Shown: positions 19,581 to 28,692, counted from the stretch's first letter. The stretch: DNA of 64,000 nt from Magnetospirillum sp. (GCA_024707145.1 JANQAI010000008.1:310001-374000), one strand, 5' to 3'. Notes: a model not told the origin generated them from the sequence alone. Translations and numbers: made by a program.

Positions 19581-20135
19581 ATGGCCGGCAAACTGCAAGG
19601 CAAGAAGGTCGCTATTCTCGCCACCGACGGCTTCGAACAGAGCGAGCTGACCGAACCCAAGGCGGCGCTGGAGAAGGAAGGGGCCAGCGTCGAGGTCATC
19701 GCCCCCCATGACGGACGCATCCAGGGCATGCGCCATCACGACAAGGGCGACACCGTGGCGGTGGACCGCACCCTGGACGCCGCCAAGCCCGAGGAGTTCG
19801 ACGCGCTGATGCTGCCGGGCGGCGTCGCCAACCCGGACGCCCTGCGCATGGAGCCCAAGGCGGTGGACTTCACCCGCTCGTTCTTCCTGACCAAGAAGCC
19901 GGTGGCCGCCATCTGCCACGGCCCGTGGACGCTGGTCGAGGCCAACGTTGTCCAGGGCAAGCGGATGACCTCGTGGCCGTCGCTGCGGACCGACATCAGC
20001 AATGCCGGCGGCCATTGGGAGGATGCGCCGGTGGTGGTGGACCACGGGCTGGTCACCAGCCGCAAGCCCGACGATCTGCCACAATTCTGCGCCAAGATGG
20101 TCGAAGAATTCGCCGAAGGCGTCCATATCCGCTAG
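19581..20135 (+). CDS. DJ-1/PfpI-family protein (YhbO-like)
   Basis: 184 residues. The nucleophile elbow ICHGPW gives C112 with the following His; the family's Glu lies in DGFEQSE (E19 or E22). This matches the PfpI/YhbO branch, reported as stress-protective proteins with glyoxalase, deglycase or protease-like activities that remain debated. The ATG has GGAG seven bases upstream. A strong hairpin follows the stop, so it is probably monocistronic. Confidence 0.93.
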   Translation: MAGKLQGKKVAILATDGFEQSELTEPKAALEKEGASVEVIAPHDGRIQGMRHHDKGDTVAVDRTLDAAKPEEFDALMLPGGVANPDALRMEPKAVDFTRSFFLTKKPVAAICHGPWTLVEANVVQGKRMTSWPSLRTDISNAGGHWEDAPVVVDHGLVTSRKPDDLPQFCAKMVEEFAEGVHIR

Positions 20136-20142
20136 CGTGCGG

Positions 20143-20180
20143 CGAAAGGGCCTTTTCATGCATTTGAAAAGGCCCTTTCG
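20143..20180. terminator. Perfect 16-bp hairpin after the PfpI gene
   Basis: CGAAAGGGCCTTTTCA and its exact complement face each other across a six-base loop. With A/T runs on both sides of the stem it could act in either direction. It lies just after the stop codon and before the promoter region of the next gene. Confidence 0.8.
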
Positions 20181-20280
20181 TACAGCGCGCAATGGTTGCT
20201 ATGGTACTCGGCCGAGTTGCAGCGATCGAATTTTGTATGCATGATTCCCCATGCCGAGAACAATGAGGAACGATTCCACT

Positions 20281-20758
20281 GTGATTCACCTGATTTGCCT
20301 GGGCAATCCGATGCACGCGGATGACGGGTTCGGCGCCGCCATGGCCTATGAACTGGGGCAGATGGATTGGCCGCAGGAGGTCCGCGTGCGGGATGGCACC
20401 GGCAACGACAGTCCGTTACCCATGTTCGCGGAATGCGACCGCGCCATCATCCTGGAGGCGCTGCCGCGCCGGATGGGCGCCCCGGGCCAGGTGCTGCGCC
20501 TGCCCGCCGACGATTACCGCGGCCACGCCCCCCGACCAGCTGACCGGCGGCACAGGCGCCTTGCTGGCGGCGGTGCGGCGCACCATCAGCCCGCTGCCGG
20601 CCATGGAAGTGCTGGGGCCGGTGTCCTGCCTGCGCATGCCCTTCGCCCCCGGGCTGTCGCCGCTGGTGCTGGCGGCCACTCAGACGGTGGCCGCCCTGCT
20701 GGCGCGGGAGTTCGGCGGCATCCGGCGGGACCGGCGGCGCGGCGCGGTCTGCGCCTAA
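20281..20758 (+). CDS. Hydrogenase-maturation-protease-like (M52) protein (frameshifted as read)
   Basis: About 158 residues after repair. The start [15 protein letters not shown] is the M52 signature of the nickel-dependent endopeptidases that trim hydrogenase large subunits. The second metal Asp of the family is replaced by Glu (IILEAL), and the usual His is not evident (TGG at that place), so it may be inactive or diverged. The frame breaks in a C6 run near 20528; five C would join RGHAP to [14 protein letters not shown] at 20281 with AGGA upstream fits the family start; ATGs at 20251 and 20263 are alternatives. No hydrogenase structural gene lies in this window. It converges on ruvX with overlapping stops. 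Confidence 0.7.
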
Positions 20759-21243
20759 ACCTTCAAACGCACCATGGCGTCCAGGGCACCCTGCAGGATG
20801 TAGGCGGCGGCCATCTTGTCCACCACTTCGGCCCGGCGGGCACGGGAGGCATCGGCCTCCAGCAGGGTGCGGGTCACCGCGGCGGTGGACAGGCGCTCGT
20901 CCCACAGGGCCACGGGAATCTCGCGCAGGCCCAGCAGGTTGCGAACGAAGGCGCGGGTGGACTGGCAGCGCGCGCCTTCGGCGCCATCCATTTCCACCGG
21001 CAGGCCGATAACCAGCCCGCCCACCTCGTGCTTGTCCATGAGGGCGAACAGTATCTCCACATCCTTGGTGAACTTGGTGCGGCGGACGGTGTCGAACGGG
21101 GTGGCGATGGAGCGCAGTACGTCGGACAAGGCAAGACCGACGGTCTTGGTGCCCAGATCCAGGCCCATCAGGCGGGCATGGCGGGGCAGGACGGCGGCGA
21201 AATCGGCGATGGAAAGCAGAGGCATGGCGGCAAGGTGCGGCAT
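20755..21243 (-). CDS. ruvX: RuvX/YqgF RNase H-fold protein
   Basis: About 162 residues of the YqgF family, an RNase H-like nuclease involved in 16S rRNA 5' processing and, by older naming, a putative Holliday junction resolvase. Typical strings are [15 protein letters not shown] (D29), [21 protein letters not shown] and [13 protein letters not shown]. The start could also be 21225 (MPLL). The stop overlaps that of the convergent gene. It lies downstream of cowN but is separated from it by a terminator-like hairpin. Confidence 0.92.
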   Translation of the reverse strand: MPHLAAMPLLSIADFAAVLPRHARLMGLDLGTKTVGLALSDVLRSIATPFDTVRRTKFTKDVEILFALMDKHEVGGLVIGLPVEMDGAEGARCQSTRAFVRNLLGLREIPVALWDERLSTAAVTRTLLEADASRARRAEVVDKMAAAYILQGALDAMVRLKV

Positions 21244-21269
21244 GACCGCCACCGGCGCAACTTCTTTAA

Positions 21270-21294
21270 CCCTCTCCCATCTCATGGGAGAGGG
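21270..21294 (-). terminator. Hairpin terminator of cowN
   Basis: A perfect 10-bp stem (CCCTCTCCCA with its complement) with a five-base loop, nine bases after the cowN stop. On the minus strand only TTAAAG follows, so the U-tract is weak. The same CCCTCTCCC-type stem is used after 42557. Confidence 0.6.
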
Positions 21295-21302
21295 AAAACA
21301 GG

Positions 21303-21599
21303 TCAGCAGCACTCGTCCTCCAGGCGGCCAAGGGCGGCCAGGCCTTCCTCGTCGTCGTATTCCTGGAACAGTTCCTCGATGTAATAGGTGTGGCTGCAGG
21401 CGAGGCAAAGCTCGTCGGCCTTGCGGGCTCCCACCTTGCCGGCCTCGGCCAAGCGCACCTTGAAACGCTCCCACAAGGCGTTGGTCTTGGCGGGATCGGA
21501 AATGATGGCGAGCACGCGTTCCACCACGATCTTGGCGTTACCCTCGCAGTCGATGCCGTTATAGGTGATGTAGCGATCGGTCTTCACGTCGATGGTCAT
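21303..21599 (-). CDS. cowN: N2-fixation-sustaining protein CowN
   Basis: A 98-residue small cytosolic protein. The family signature [22 protein letters not shown] at the start and the [13 protein letters not shown] stretch match CowN, which lets nitrogenase keep working in the presence of carbon monoxide (shown in Rhodospirillum rubrum). It implies that this organism is a diazotroph. Two Cys lie in [11 protein letters not shown] and a CC pair closes the protein. A 5'-UTR hairpin and three direct repeats lie in the 127-bp gap after an RcoM-like regulator gene on the same strand, so CO-responsive control is likely. Confidence 0.93.
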   Translation of the reverse strand: MTIDVKTDRYITYNGIDCEGNAKIVVERVLAIISDPAKTNALWERFKVRLAEAGKVGARKADELCLACSHTYYIEELFQEYDDEEGLAALGRLEDECC

Positions 21600-21611
21600 C
21601 TTCCGGGTTCC

Positions 21612-21629
21612 TTTGGTGGCGACACCAAA
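21612..21629 (-). promoter_or_regulatory. Hairpin abutting the cowN ribosome-binding site
   Basis: TTTGGTG and CACCAAA pair around a four-base loop. The 3' arm supplies the AAA of the AAAGGAA ribosome-binding region of cowN. It may modulate translation or mRNA stability. Confidence 0.35.
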
Positions 21630-21642
21630 TTCCGCAAGATGC

Positions 21643-21718
21643 GCACGAACGGCAACATGGGATGCACGAACGGCAAGCCCATCGCATAAAGCCCTATGGA
21701 AAGTACGTGAATGGCAAG
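21643..21718 (-). promoter_or_regulatory. Three direct repeats, candidate RcoM/LytTR operator
   Basis: On the minus strand TTGCCRTTCRYG-type repeats begin near 21717, 21676 and 21655. The second and third share TTGCCGTTCGTGC exactly and are 21 bp apart, two helical turns. The first is 41 bp ahead. LytTR proteins bind direct repeats spaced about 21 bp, and the neighbouring gene encodes a PAS-LytTR protein. The functional reading is inference. Confidence 0.6.
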
Positions 21719-21726
21719 TCCGGCGG

Positions 21727-22416
21727 CTACAGCGCCAAGCGGCGGCGCACCAGTTCCACCCGGGCGCGGCTGACCGGAACGCGGGCGCCGCCCGGCGCGG
21801 CCATGATGATGGCCCAATGGCCCTCGCCCCGGTCAATGGCTTCGGCGTGGCGCAGATTGACGATGTAGGAGCGGTGCACCCGCAGGAAGGTGGCCGGGTC
21901 CAGACGGCGTACCAGTTCGGCGAAGGGCAGTTGGCAGAAGCGCTGGCCGTCCACGGTGTGGACGCGGGTGTAATGCCCCTCGGCCTCCAGATAGACCACG
22001 TTGCCCACGTCAATAAGGGTGACGCCGGCGCGCGAGCCCACCGGCAGCTTGACCAGCACGTCGTCGGAAGCGGGCGCGCCGCCTTTGCCGAAACTTTCCG
22101 GCAGGTGGAAGATCAGGCACCAGCCGGGGCCGCTGGCGGTTTCCACCGTGGTGACACGGGAAATCAGCGAGCCCATGGGCAGGGTCATGGCCATGCCCAC
22201 CGGCTCGTCCGGCCGGGCGGCGGCGGCGTCCAGCATCCATTGCACCTTGGCCTTGGCGCCTTCGGGATGGATGGACAGCAGGTCGCGTCCGAGGATCGGC
22301 CCCGCCACCGGTTCGAGCAGGCGGCGGGCCAGCGGATTGGCCCCCACCACGCGATAATCGGAATCGATCTGCAACACCCCGACCGGAGAGCGTTGCAGCC
22401 GGTACTCGAAGCTGCT
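21727..22416 (-). CDS. PAS-LytTR regulator, RcoM-like CO sensor
   Basis: A 229-residue one-component regulator. The N-terminal PAS domain (about 5-110) has the SIHPEGAKAKVQWML helix. Its H51 matches the haem-ligand histidine position of RcoM; M76 or M78 is the likely partner ligand. The Cys that ligates ferric haem in the Burkholderia protein is absent at the equivalent place. The LytTR DNA-binding domain covers about 120-225 (VVYLEAEGHYTRVHTVDG, FLRVHRSYIVNL). RcoM proteins activate CO-related genes, cowN included, when CO binds haem. Linkage to cowN supports this. It is divergent from gatC. Haem binding is inferred, not shown. Confidence 0.78.
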   Translation of the reverse strand, partial: SSFEYRLQRSPVGVLQIDSDYRVVGANPLARRLLEPVAGPILGRDLLSIHPEGAKAKVQWMLDAAAARPDEPVGMAMTLPMGSLISRVTTVETASGPGWCLIFHLPESFGKGGAPASDDVLVKLPVGSRAGVTLIDVGNVVYLEAEGHYTRVHTVDGQRFCQLPFAELVRRLDPATFLRVHRSYIVNLRHAEAIDRGEGHWAIIMAAPGGARVPVSRARVELVRRRLAL

Positions 22417-22518
22417 CATGGCCTTCCCCGGTTGCGGATAGACTGGGCGGGTGTTAACGTCCGCCGACGTCGAAAATAGCAAGTTTTCTTGCAGATTGTC
22501 CCAGAGGAACCACATCGC

Positions 22519-22818
22519 ATGTCGCTGGATAAAGCCACCGTGCGCAACATCGCCGAGCTGGCCCGCATCGAGGTCCGCGAGGACGAACTCGACCATCTGG
22601 CCGGCGAATTGTCCGGCATCCTGACCTTCGTCGAGCAATTAGCCGAGGTGAACACCGACGGCGTCGAGCCCATGGCGTCCGTGGCCGCCATCACCCTGCC
22701 CATGCGCAAGGACGTGGTCACCGACGGTGGCTACGCCCAAGCCGTGTTGGCCAACGCGCCCGACGCCATCCAGGAAGAGGACGGCGGCTTCTTCACCGTT
22801 CCCAAGGTGGTCGAATAA
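22519..22818 (+). CDS. gatC: Asp/Glu-tRNA amidotransferase subunit GatC
   Basis: A 99-residue small subunit of the GatCAB amidotransferase, which turns misacylated Glu-tRNA(Gln) and/or Asp-tRNA(Asn) into the correct amides. It wraps around the GatA-GatB interface. The family pattern is [28 protein letters not shown] near the start and DGVEPM in the middle. The ATG at 22519 has GAGGA upstream; an ATG at 22489 lacks one. First gene of gatCAB, one base before gatA. Confidence 0.96.
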   Translation: MSLDKATVRNIAELARIEVREDELDHLAGELSGILTFVEQLAEVNTDGVEPMASVAAITLPMRKDVVTDGGYAQAVLANAPDAIQEEDGGFFTVPKVVE

Positions 22819-22819
22819 C

Positions 22820-24293
22820 ATGACCGAACTGACCGATCTGACCATCGCCGACGCGCTTGCCGGCCTCGCCAAGGGCGAGTTCACCGCCGTCGAGCTGACC
22901 GAGGCGCACATCAGGGCCATGGCGGCCAAGCGCAGCCTCAACGCCTACATCACCGAGACGCCTGAATTGGCGCAGCAAGAGGCCAAGGCCTCGGACGCGC
23001 GCCGCAAGGCCGGTCAGGCCGGGGCGCTGGACGGCATTCCGCTGGGCATCAAGGACCTGTTCTGCACCAAGGGCGTGCCGACCACCGCGGCCAGCCACAT
23101 CCTGGACGGCTTCAAGCCCCAGTACAGAATCCACCGTCAGCCGGAAGCTGAAGGACGCCGGTTCGGTGACGCTGGGCAAGCTGAACCTGGACGAGTTCGC
23201 CATGGGCTCGTCCAATACCACCAGCTATCACGGCAACGTCGTCAATCCGTGGAAGAGCAAGGCCGAGCCGGCCAAGCAGCTGGTCCCCGGCGGTTCGTCG
23301 GGCGGTTCGGCGGCGGCCGTGGCGGCGCGCATCGCCATGGGCGCCACCGGTACCGATACCGGCGGCTCCATCCGCCAGCCCGCCGCCTTCTGCGGCATCA
23401 CCGGCATCAAGCCGACCTATGGCCGCTGCTCGCGCTGGGGCATCGTCGCCTTCGCGTCGTCGCTGGACCAGGCCGGCCCCATGGCCCGCACGGTCAAGGA
23501 CTGCGCCCTGATGCTGAACGCCATGTCCGGCCACGACCCCATGGACAGCACCTCGGCGCCCGTCCCGGTGCCCGACTTCGCCGCCGCGCTGACCGGCGAC
23601 ATCCGCGGCCTCAAGGTGGGCATTCCCAAGGAATACCGCCCCGAAGGCCTGTCGGACGAGGTCAACAAGGTGTGGGAGCAGGGCATCGCGTGGCTGAAGG
23701 CCGCCGGCGCCACCCCGGTGGAGATCAGCCTGCCGCACACCAAGTACGCCCTGCCGACCTATTACATCGTCGCCCCGGCGGAGGCCTCGTCCAACCTGGC
23801 CCGCTATGACGGCGTGCGCTTCGGCCTGCGGGTCGAAGGCGGCTCGCTGGACGACATGTACAAGAAGACCCGCGCAGCCGGCTTCGGCAAGGAGGTGCGC
23901 CGCCGCATCATGATCGGCACCTACGTGCTGAGCGCCGGCTATTACGACGCCTATTACACCAAGGCGCAGAAGGTCCGCCGCCTGATCGCCGACGACTTCG
24001 CCAAGGCTTTCGAAACGGTGGACGTCATCCTGACCCCCACCGCCCCCTCGGCCGCCTTCGGCATCGGCGACAACACCGACGATCCGGTGACCATGTGGCT
24101 GAACGACGTGTTCACCATTCCCACCTCGCTGGCCGGCCTGCCCGGCCTGTCGCTGCCGGCGGGCCTGTCCGCCGACGGCCTGCCGCTCGGCCTGCAGCTG
24201 ATCGGCCGTCCGTTCGACGAGGAAACCGTGTTCAAGGTGGCCGGCGTGATGGAAACCGCCGCCCAGTTTACTGCGGCTCCGGAGGGCGTGTGA
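22820..24293 (+). CDS. gatA: Asp/Glu-tRNA amidotransferase subunit GatA (frameshifted as read)
   Basis: The amidase-signature subunit releases ammonia from glutamine for GatB. The catalytic Lys lies in [10 protein letters not shown], and the Ser-Ser of the triad in [14 protein letters not shown]. The frame breaks at about 23126: FKPQY should run into [12 protein letters not shown], a near-invariant GatA sequence, but an extra A precedes GAATCC. Removing it restores the frame and a normal 490-residue protein. GatA is essential where GatCAB is used, and gatB downstream is intact, so an insertion error is very likely. The stop overlaps the gatB start. Confidence 0.95.
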
Positions 24294-25753
24294 TGGCGTA
24301 CGTGATCCAGGGCGACACCTGCGACTGGGAGATCGTCATCGGTCTCGAGGTGCACGCGCAGGTGATCTCCAATTCCAAGCTGTTCTCGGGCGCCTCGACC
24401 CTGTTCGGCGGCGAGCCCAACGCCCAGGTCAGCTTCGTCGACGCCGGCTTCCCCGGCATGCTGCCGGTGATCAACGAGACCTGCGTCGAGCAGGCCGTGC
24501 GCACCGGCCTGGGCCTCAAGGCCAAGGTCAACCTGAAGTCGGTGTTCGCGCGGAAGAACTACTTCTACGCCGATTTGCCCCAGGGCTACCAGATCAGCCA
24601 GTACGACCTGCCGATCATCGGCGAGGGCACCCTGCTGATCGACCTGCCCGACGGGTCCACCCGCCCCATCGGCATCGAGCGCCTGCACCTGGAGCAGGAC
24701 GCCGGCAAGTCCATCCACGACCAGCATCCCAGCAAGTCGTTCATCGACCTGAACCGCTCGGGCGTGGCGCTGATGGAGATCGTGTCCAAGCCGGACATGC
24801 GCTCGCCGGAAGAGGCCGGCGCCTATCTGACCAAGCTGCGCTCGATCCTGCGCTACCTGGGCACCTGCGACGGCAACATGCAGGAAGGCTCCATGCGGTG
24901 CGACGCCAACGTGTCGGTCCGCCCGGTGGGCAGCACCGAACTGCGCACCCGTTGCGAGATCAAGAACGTCAATTCGATCCGCTTCGTCCAACAGGCCATC
25001 GAATACGAGGCCCGGCGGCACATCGACGTCTATGAGAGCGGCGGCGAGATCAAGCAGGAAACCCGCCTGTTCGATTCCGCCAAGGGCGAGACCCGTTCCA
25101 TGCGCAGCAAGGAACACGCCCACGATTACCGCTACTTCCCCGACCCCGACCTGCTGCCGCTGGTCATCACCCAGGACTTCGTCGACGGCATCAAGGTTAC
25201 CTTGCCCGAACTGCCCGACGAGAAGAAGGCCCGCTTCATGAGCGAGTACGGCCTGAACTCGTACGATGCCGGCGTGATGGTGGCGGAAAAGGACTCGGCC
25301 GCGTTCTTCGAGACCGTAGCCAAGGGCCGTGACGGCAAGACCGCCGCCAACTGGGTCATGGGCGATTTCTTCGCCACCATGAACTCGAAGCCCGAGTACA
25401 CCTGGGACAACCCGCCGGTGACCGCCGAGAACCTCGGCGCCATGATCGACCTGATCAAGGACGGCACGATCTCGACCCGCCTGGCCAAGGACGTCTTCAT
25501 CTTCATGGTGGAGACCGGCAAGGACCCGGCCACCATCGTCGAGGAAAAGGGCCTGAAGCAGGTCACCGACACCGGCGCCATCGAGAAGGCCATCAACGAT
25601 GTCTTCGCCGCCAACCCCGACAAGGTGGCCGAGGTGAAGGCCGGCAAGGACAAGCTGATCGGCTGGTTCGTCGGCCAAGTGATGAAGGCGACCCAGGGCA
25701 AGGCCAACCCCGGCATGCTCAACGAGTTGATCGCCAAGAAGTTCAAGGAATAA
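24293..25753 (+). CDS. gatB: Asp/Glu-tRNA amidotransferase subunit GatB
   Basis: A 486-residue subunit that binds the misacylated tRNA, phosphorylates the carboxyl side chain and transfers ammonia to it. The family start is [13 protein letters not shown]. Typical strings are [11 protein letters not shown]-like [30 protein letters not shown] and [14 protein letters not shown]; the C terminus holds the tRNA-binding YqeY-like domain (KKFKE end). The ATG overlaps the gatA stop (TGATG). A strong terminator follows. Confidence 0.98.
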   Translation: MAYVIQGDTCDWEIVIGLEVHAQVISNSKLFSGASTLFGGEPNAQVSFVDAGFPGMLPVINETCVEQAVRTGLGLKAKVNLKSVFARKNYFYADLPQGYQISQYDLPIIGEGTLLIDLPDGSTRPIGIERLHLEQDAGKSIHDQHPSKSFIDLNRSGVALMEIVSKPDMRSPEEAGAYLTKLRSILRYLGTCDGNMQEGSMRCDANVSVRPVGSTELRTRCEIKNVNSIRFVQQAIEYEARRHIDVYESGGEIKQETRLFDSAKGETRSMRSKEHAHDYRYFPDPDLLPLVITQDFVDGIKVTLPELPDEKKARFMSEYGLNSYDAGVMVAEKDSAAFFETVAKGRDGKTAANWVMGDFFATMNSKPEYTWDNPPVTAENLGAMIDLIKDGTISTRLAKDVFIFMVETGKDPATIVEEKGLKQVTDTGAIEKAINDVFAANPDKVAEVKAGKDKLIGWFVGQVMKATQGKANPGMLNELIAKKFKE

Positions 25754-25784
25754 CCCGGCCCGCCGGGGCGTACACCATCGGAAA

Positions 25785-25814
25785 GGCCGGGAGCCACCGC
25801 TCCCGGCCTTTTTC
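25785..25814 (+). terminator. Rho-independent terminator of gatCAB
   Basis: A nine-pair GC stem (GGCCGGGAG with its complement), six-base loop, then five T. It lies 31 bases after the gatB stop. Confidence 0.9.
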
Positions 25815-25901
25815 ATTGGCAAGCGCCTGACGATCGTCAAGGCTCCGGCCCGCCCCCGGGTGCAAGGTATGCGGGAACCAATTCCGTTCTGGAGCCGCAA
25901 G

Positions 25902-26036
25902 ATGAACGCCCACGCCGTTGCCCCTTCCGCCCTTACCCACGTTACCGCCATCGCCATGGGGCTTGCCGCCCTGAGCATTGGGACGGTGACCTTGATCGGC
26001 GGCACGGGATTGATGATGTGGGTATTCGGCCTCTGA
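25902..26036 (+). CDS. Small single-pass membrane protein (44 aa)
   Basis: A 44-codon frame of polar start (MNAHAVAPSALTHV) followed by a hydrophobic stretch (AIAMGLAALSIGTVTLIGG) and MMWVFGL at the end. GGAG lies eight bases before the ATG, and a clean terminator follows the stop, so it forms a complete transcription unit between two terminators. No family is recognised. It was found by eye and is shorter than usual gene-calling limits. Confidence 0.5.
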   Translation: MNAHAVAPSALTHVTAIAMGLAALSIGTVTLIGGTGLMMWVFGL

Positions 26037-26065
26037 TCCTTGCGATCTCCTCCATGAACCTATAG

Positions 26066-26090
26066 CCCCCGCTTCGGCGGGGGTTTTTTT
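26066..26090 (+). terminator. Rho-independent terminator after the 44-aa ORF
   Basis: CCCCCGC and GCGGGGG pair around the stable TTCG tetraloop, followed by seven T. Confidence 0.92.
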
Positions 26091-26486
26091 AGGCCATGTC
26101 AGCGAAAGCTGTAGGTGCCCTGCACTAGGTGGATTCGTCATGGCCGGGCTTGACCCGCTCATCCACGCGCCAGCGGCGGGGCCAACGCGGACGGAGCCGC
26201 GTGGATGCGCGGATCAAGTCCGCGCATGACGACTGTTTTTGGGGCGAAAAATCGTCAATACGTCACCAATGCCGAACCGCAGTGACCACCAACAGCCTTT
26301 GCTGACATTCCTTTTTTATGCCTTGCCGCTAGCCTCGCCGCCCCGCTGAAGGTACGGTGGCGCCGCCGAGGCCGCCTTGTTACTAATGGCACCCTGGCGG
26401 GTTCGCTCGGCGGGCTTGCATCTCTGTAATATAACTGTCACAAACACGCCCTCTGCTTGCCATCAGCGGCGGGCACAAATGGACCC
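26091..26486. other. Gap with a palindromic repeat, otherwise featureless
   Basis: The first half holds the dispersed palindromic repeat at 26136-26232. The rest leads to the NUDIX gene and holds AT-rich patches that may be its promoter, for example around 26425-26445; I could not settle on -35 and -10 boxes. Confidence 0.4.
26136..26232. repeat. Dispersed palindromic repeat, copy 1
   Basis: The ends are CGTCATGGCCGGGCTTGACC and a near-complement ending CCGCGCATGACG; an inner palindrome holds CATCCACGCG and CGCGTGGATG. Two further copies occur at 42131 and 52766, always between genes. It resembles REP/BIME-type elements; it has no coding capacity. Confidence 0.75.
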
Positions 26487-26921
26487 ATGCCTAAAGAAAG
26501 CGCCAAGAAGATTCTGGTCCAGTATGCGGCCCTGCCCTACCGCATCGAGGACGGCCACCCCCTGGTCCTGCTGGTCACCTCCCGCGAGACCAGACGGTGG
26601 ATTCTGCCCAAAGGCCAGCCGGAGCGCAAACTGGCGGCCCATCAGGTGGCCGAGGCCGAGGCCTACGAGGAAGCCGGCCTGATCGGCACCGTCTTCAAGA
26701 CGCCGTTCGCCCAATTCGACAGCATCAAGCGCCTGAAGAACGGCCGCGAGATGCCCTGCGTGGTGCGGGTCTACCTGCTGGAAGTGGCCCACCAGCTGGC
26801 CGCCTGGCCGGAAAAGGACGAGCGCGAGCGCCGCTGGATGTCGCCCGGCGAGGCCGCCCTGATGGTGGGCGAACCGGGGCTGGTGCGCGTGCTGCTGGAT
26901 TTCGGCGGCCGCTTCGACTGA
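26487..26921 (+). CDS. NUDIX hydrolase
   Basis: A 144-residue protein with a NUDIX box at about 42-65: KGQPERKLAAHQVAEAEAYEEAGL. The EE of the catalytic helix is present, while the Arg before it is Ala, as in a subgroup of alphaproteobacterial DIPP-type enzymes. It probably hydrolyses a nucleoside-diphosphate or diphosphoinositol-like substrate, not determined. The ATG at 26487 is preferred to one at 26457, which adds a non-conserved ten residues. Confidence 0.87.
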   Translation: MPKESAKKILVQYAALPYRIEDGHPLVLLVTSRETRRWILPKGQPERKLAAHQVAEAEAYEEAGLIGTVFKTPFAQFDSIKRLKNGREMPCVVRVYLLEVAHQLAAWPEKDERERRWMSPGEAALMVGEPGLVRVLLDFGGRFD

Positions 26922-27027
26922 TCCGAGCAACCCGCTCCACGTCTCAACCCGCACTCCCCATGCGAAGGGCGAGACGCGCCCCGACCCATTGTGATATGAC
27001 AATTGCGTTACACTCGATGGGGTTTCC

Positions 27028-27672
27028 ATGGCCTTGAACTTCATTCGCTCCCTGATGCCGAGGGAGGAACGTTTCGTTGCCAATTTCACCGCCCATGCCG
27101 ACCGGCTGGTGGCCGCCTCCAGCGCGCTGATCGCCATGATGCAGGCGGGGCCCGACCAGCGCGAGGCGCGTTTCGCCGACGTGCGCGACATCGAATCCCA
27201 GGCCGACACCATCGCCCGCGAGACGCTGGTGGCGCTGCACCGCGCCTTCATCACGCCGTTCGACCGCTCGGACATCCATGCGCTGATCACCGCCCAGGAC
27301 GACACCCTCGACCTGATCGAGGACGTGGGCCGCCATTCCCTGCTCTACCGCATCGACGTGTTCAGCCCCCGCATGCTGGAACTGGCCGGCCTGATCGAGG
27401 ACGGCGCCAAGCTGCTGGCCGAGGCCATTCCGCTGCTGACCGACGTGAACCGCAACGTGGGCCGCATCAACGTGCTGTGCGAGAAGGTAGGCCAGATCGA
27501 AAGCGACGCCGACCGCGTGCTGCACCAGGGCTTGTCCGAGCTGATCGCCGAACGCCCCGAAACCATCGTCTTCCTGGGCCACAAGGAGGTCTACGAGATG
27601 CTGGAGGCGGTCACCGACCGCTGCGACGACGTCGCCGACCTGATCGAAGGCATCCTGCTGGACCACGTATAG
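27028..27672 (+). CDS. DUF47 (PhoU-like) phosphate-transport accessory protein
   Basis: A 214-residue all-helical PhoU-related protein of the DUF47 family. Members sit next to Pit-type phosphate transporters and are thought to regulate them. The metal-binding-type pattern is DIESQADTIARE early and DRCDDVADLIEGILLDHV at the end. It precedes pit by 12 bases, so the two form an operon. Confidence 0.93.
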   Translation: MALNFIRSLMPREERFVANFTAHADRLVAASSALIAMMQAGPDQREARFADVRDIESQADTIARETLVALHRAFITPFDRSDIHALITAQDDTLDLIEDVGRHSLLYRIDVFSPRMLELAGLIEDGAKLLAEAIPLLTDVNRNVGRINVLCEKVGQIESDADRVLHQGLSELIAERPETIVFLGHKEVYEMLEAVTDRCDDVADLIEGILLDHV

Positions 27673-27684
27673 GCCGCCCCGTCC

Positions 27685-28692
27685 ATGGACGCCGTAACCC
27701 TCAGCCTTCCCGCCCTGGTGGCGATCATCGCCGTCGCCCTCGCCTTCGACTTCATCAACGGGCTGCACGACGCCGCCAATTCCATCGCCACCGTGGTGTC
27801 CACCCGCGTGCTGCCGCCGTCCTGGGCGGTGGGCTGGGCGGCGTTCTTCAATTTCATCGCCTTCCTGTTCTTCGGCCTGCACGTGGCCAAGACCATCGGC
27901 ACCGGCATCGTGCAGCCGTCGGTGATCGACCCCTTCGTCATCCTGGCGGCGCTGATGGGCGCCATCGGCTGGAACCTGTTCACCTGGTGGCTGGGCTTCC
28001 CGTCGTCGTCGTCCCACGCCCTGATCGGCGGACTGGCAGGCGCCGGCATCGCCAAGGCGGGCACGGGCGGACTGGCCACCGAGGGCTTCATCAAGACCAG
28101 CGTGGCCATCGTGGGCTCGCCGGTCACCGGCTTCATCCTCGCCATCTTCATGATGGCGTTGCTGTCCTGGGCGCTGCGCCGGGCCACGCCCTTCCTGGTG
28201 GACCGCAAGTTCCGCCACCTCCAACTGGTGTCCGCCGCGCTGTACTCGCTGGGCCATGGCGGCAACGACGCCCAGAAGACCATGGGCATCATCGCCGTGC
28301 TGCTGTACAGCCAAGGCTATCTGGGTGGCGAGTTCCACGTGCCGTTCTGGGTGATCATCGCCTCGCAGCTGGCCATGGGCATGGGCACGCTGATGGGCGG
28401 CTGGCGCATCGTCAGGACCATGGGGTCGAAGATCACCGACCTGAAGCCGTTCCAGGGCTTCTGCGCCGAGACCGCCGGCGCCGCCACCCTGTTCGGCGCC
28501 ACCTTCATGGGCATCCCGGTCTCCACCACCCACACCATCACCGGCGCCATCGTCGGCGTCGGCTCCGCCCGCCGCGCCTCGGCCGTACGCTGGGGCTTGG
28601 CCGCCAACATCGTCTGGGCCTGGATCTTCACCATCCCCGCCGCCGGCGCCGTCGGCTGGGTCAGCTACTGGGCTATCGCGCTGGCCCATTGA
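27685..28692 (+). CDS. pit: Low-affinity inorganic phosphate transporter, PiT family
   Basis: A 335-residue integral membrane transporter that moves metal-phosphate or phosphate with H+ or Na+. The duplicated PiT signature is clear: FDFINGLHDAANSIATVVSTRVL near residue 20, and SLGHGGNDAQKTMGIIAVLL in the second half. Around ten membrane segments are visible. Downstream of the DUF47 gene in a two-gene operon, closed by a bidirectional terminator shared with convergent leuA. Confidence 0.95.
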   Translation: MDAVTLSLPALVAIIAVALAFDFINGLHDAANSIATVVSTRVLPPSWAVGWAAFFNFIAFLFFGLHVAKTIGTGIVQPSVIDPFVILAALMGAIGWNLFTWWLGFPSSSSHALIGGLAGAGIAKAGTGGLATEGFIKTSVAIVGSPVTGFILAIFMMALLSWALRRATPFLVDRKFRHLQLVSAALYSLGHGGNDAQKTMGIIAVLLYSQGYLGGEFHVPFWVIIASQLAMGMGTLMGGWRIVRTMGSKITDLKPFQGFCAETAGAATLFGATFMGIPVSTTHTITGAIVGVGSARRASAVRWGLAANIVWAWIFTIPAAGAVGWVSYWAIALAH

